DNA of 64,000 nt from Ignavibacteria bacterium (lineage in GTDB: Bacteria; Bacteroidota; Ignavibacteria; UBA10030; SZUA-254). The notes beneath the pieces were generated by a model that ran no database searches, was not told the origin of the DNA, and was given only the letters and a program-made list of their open reading frames with translations. Of this stretch, positions 63,876-64,000 are shown piece after piece (the first letter of the stretch is position 1; the number at the start of each line of letters is the position of its first letter). The position numbers and the translations under genes are program-made. The stretch covers positions 24,819-88,818 of the forward strand of contig JACOSY010000059.1 in NCBI GenBank assembly GCA_016178595.1, written 5' to 3'.

Positions 63876-64000
63876 TTGTTGTTGCGAACTTCACTCCTCT
63901 CGCTAAGGAGGTGACCTGGGTCGTTGGGGTGGAATCCCTTGACTAACGCGGGGATGCGATCGGGAGATGAGGGGATGCTGACTACCGGCGAGGGGTTGCA
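63876..64000. other. Window end, no gene recognised
   Basis: 125 bases that are GC-rich in their second half. One minus-strand frame stays open to the window edge, but nothing in it is recognisable. Confidence 0.4.

Overview
The window looks like chromosomal DNA of a free-living bacterium of the Bacteroidota/Chlorobiota superphylum, most like the Ignavibacteria. Five encoded proteins end in a type IX secretion (T9SS) type A sorting domain of the 'QNYPNPFNP ... VYNLLGQEV ... SGVYFYRL ... KKMxLLK' kind that is characteristic of that group. Likely promoters follow TTGACN-17 bp-TATATT rather than the TTTG/TAnnTTTG form of Bacteroidales. No rRNA, tRNA, CRISPR array or complete insertion sequence was recognised.

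Layout. 1-12.2 kb: a partial gene, a sensor kinase with purA, two T9SS cargo proteins, a STAS protein with secF and secD, and a secreted GHL10-type glycoside hydrolase. 12.2-17.7 kb: a probable six-gene operon on the minus strand (tatT, dctP, dctQ, dctM, an exported FG-GAP-like protein, a methyltransferase), that is, a TPR-associated TRAP (TPAT) transporter. 18-27.2 kb: the accessory region, with a type IIG restriction-modification enzyme, a 21-bp tandem repeat array, a ParE/RelE toxin-antitoxin relic between 64-bp direct repeats, many palindromic repeats and a large LamG/HEFGH/T9SS protein. 27.2-44.7 kb: mostly housekeeping: a two-component system, a peptidase/propeller/barrel protein, larE, a TPR protein, a yggS-divIVA-punA-DUF2905-ileS-dksA-lspA-rluD cluster, then a cytochrome c and cupredoxin pair. 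45-64 kb: an unrecognised membrane protein, an M28 peptidase with an alpha/beta hydrolase, a glycosyltransferase, a patatin/POTRA/barrel protein, archease with rtcB, an AddA/RecB-like helicase-nuclease, a hybrid histidine kinase, a T9SS Asp-box protein and a MITE-like element with target duplication.

The genes fit a Gram-negative cell that invests in its envelope: SecDF and LspA for export, T9SS cargo at the surface, patatin and peptidase proteins with predicted outer-membrane barrels, and periplasmic electron carriers. The most unusual theme is the small palindromic repeats. They lie between genes, but two copies have been inserted in frame into coding sequence (the DctP signal peptide and the restriction enzyme). 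No wholly new system could be proven. The best candidates for a closer look are the repeat/toxin-antitoxin island at 21.3-23.1 kb, the repeats carried inside proteins, and the MITE-like element at 63.7 kb.
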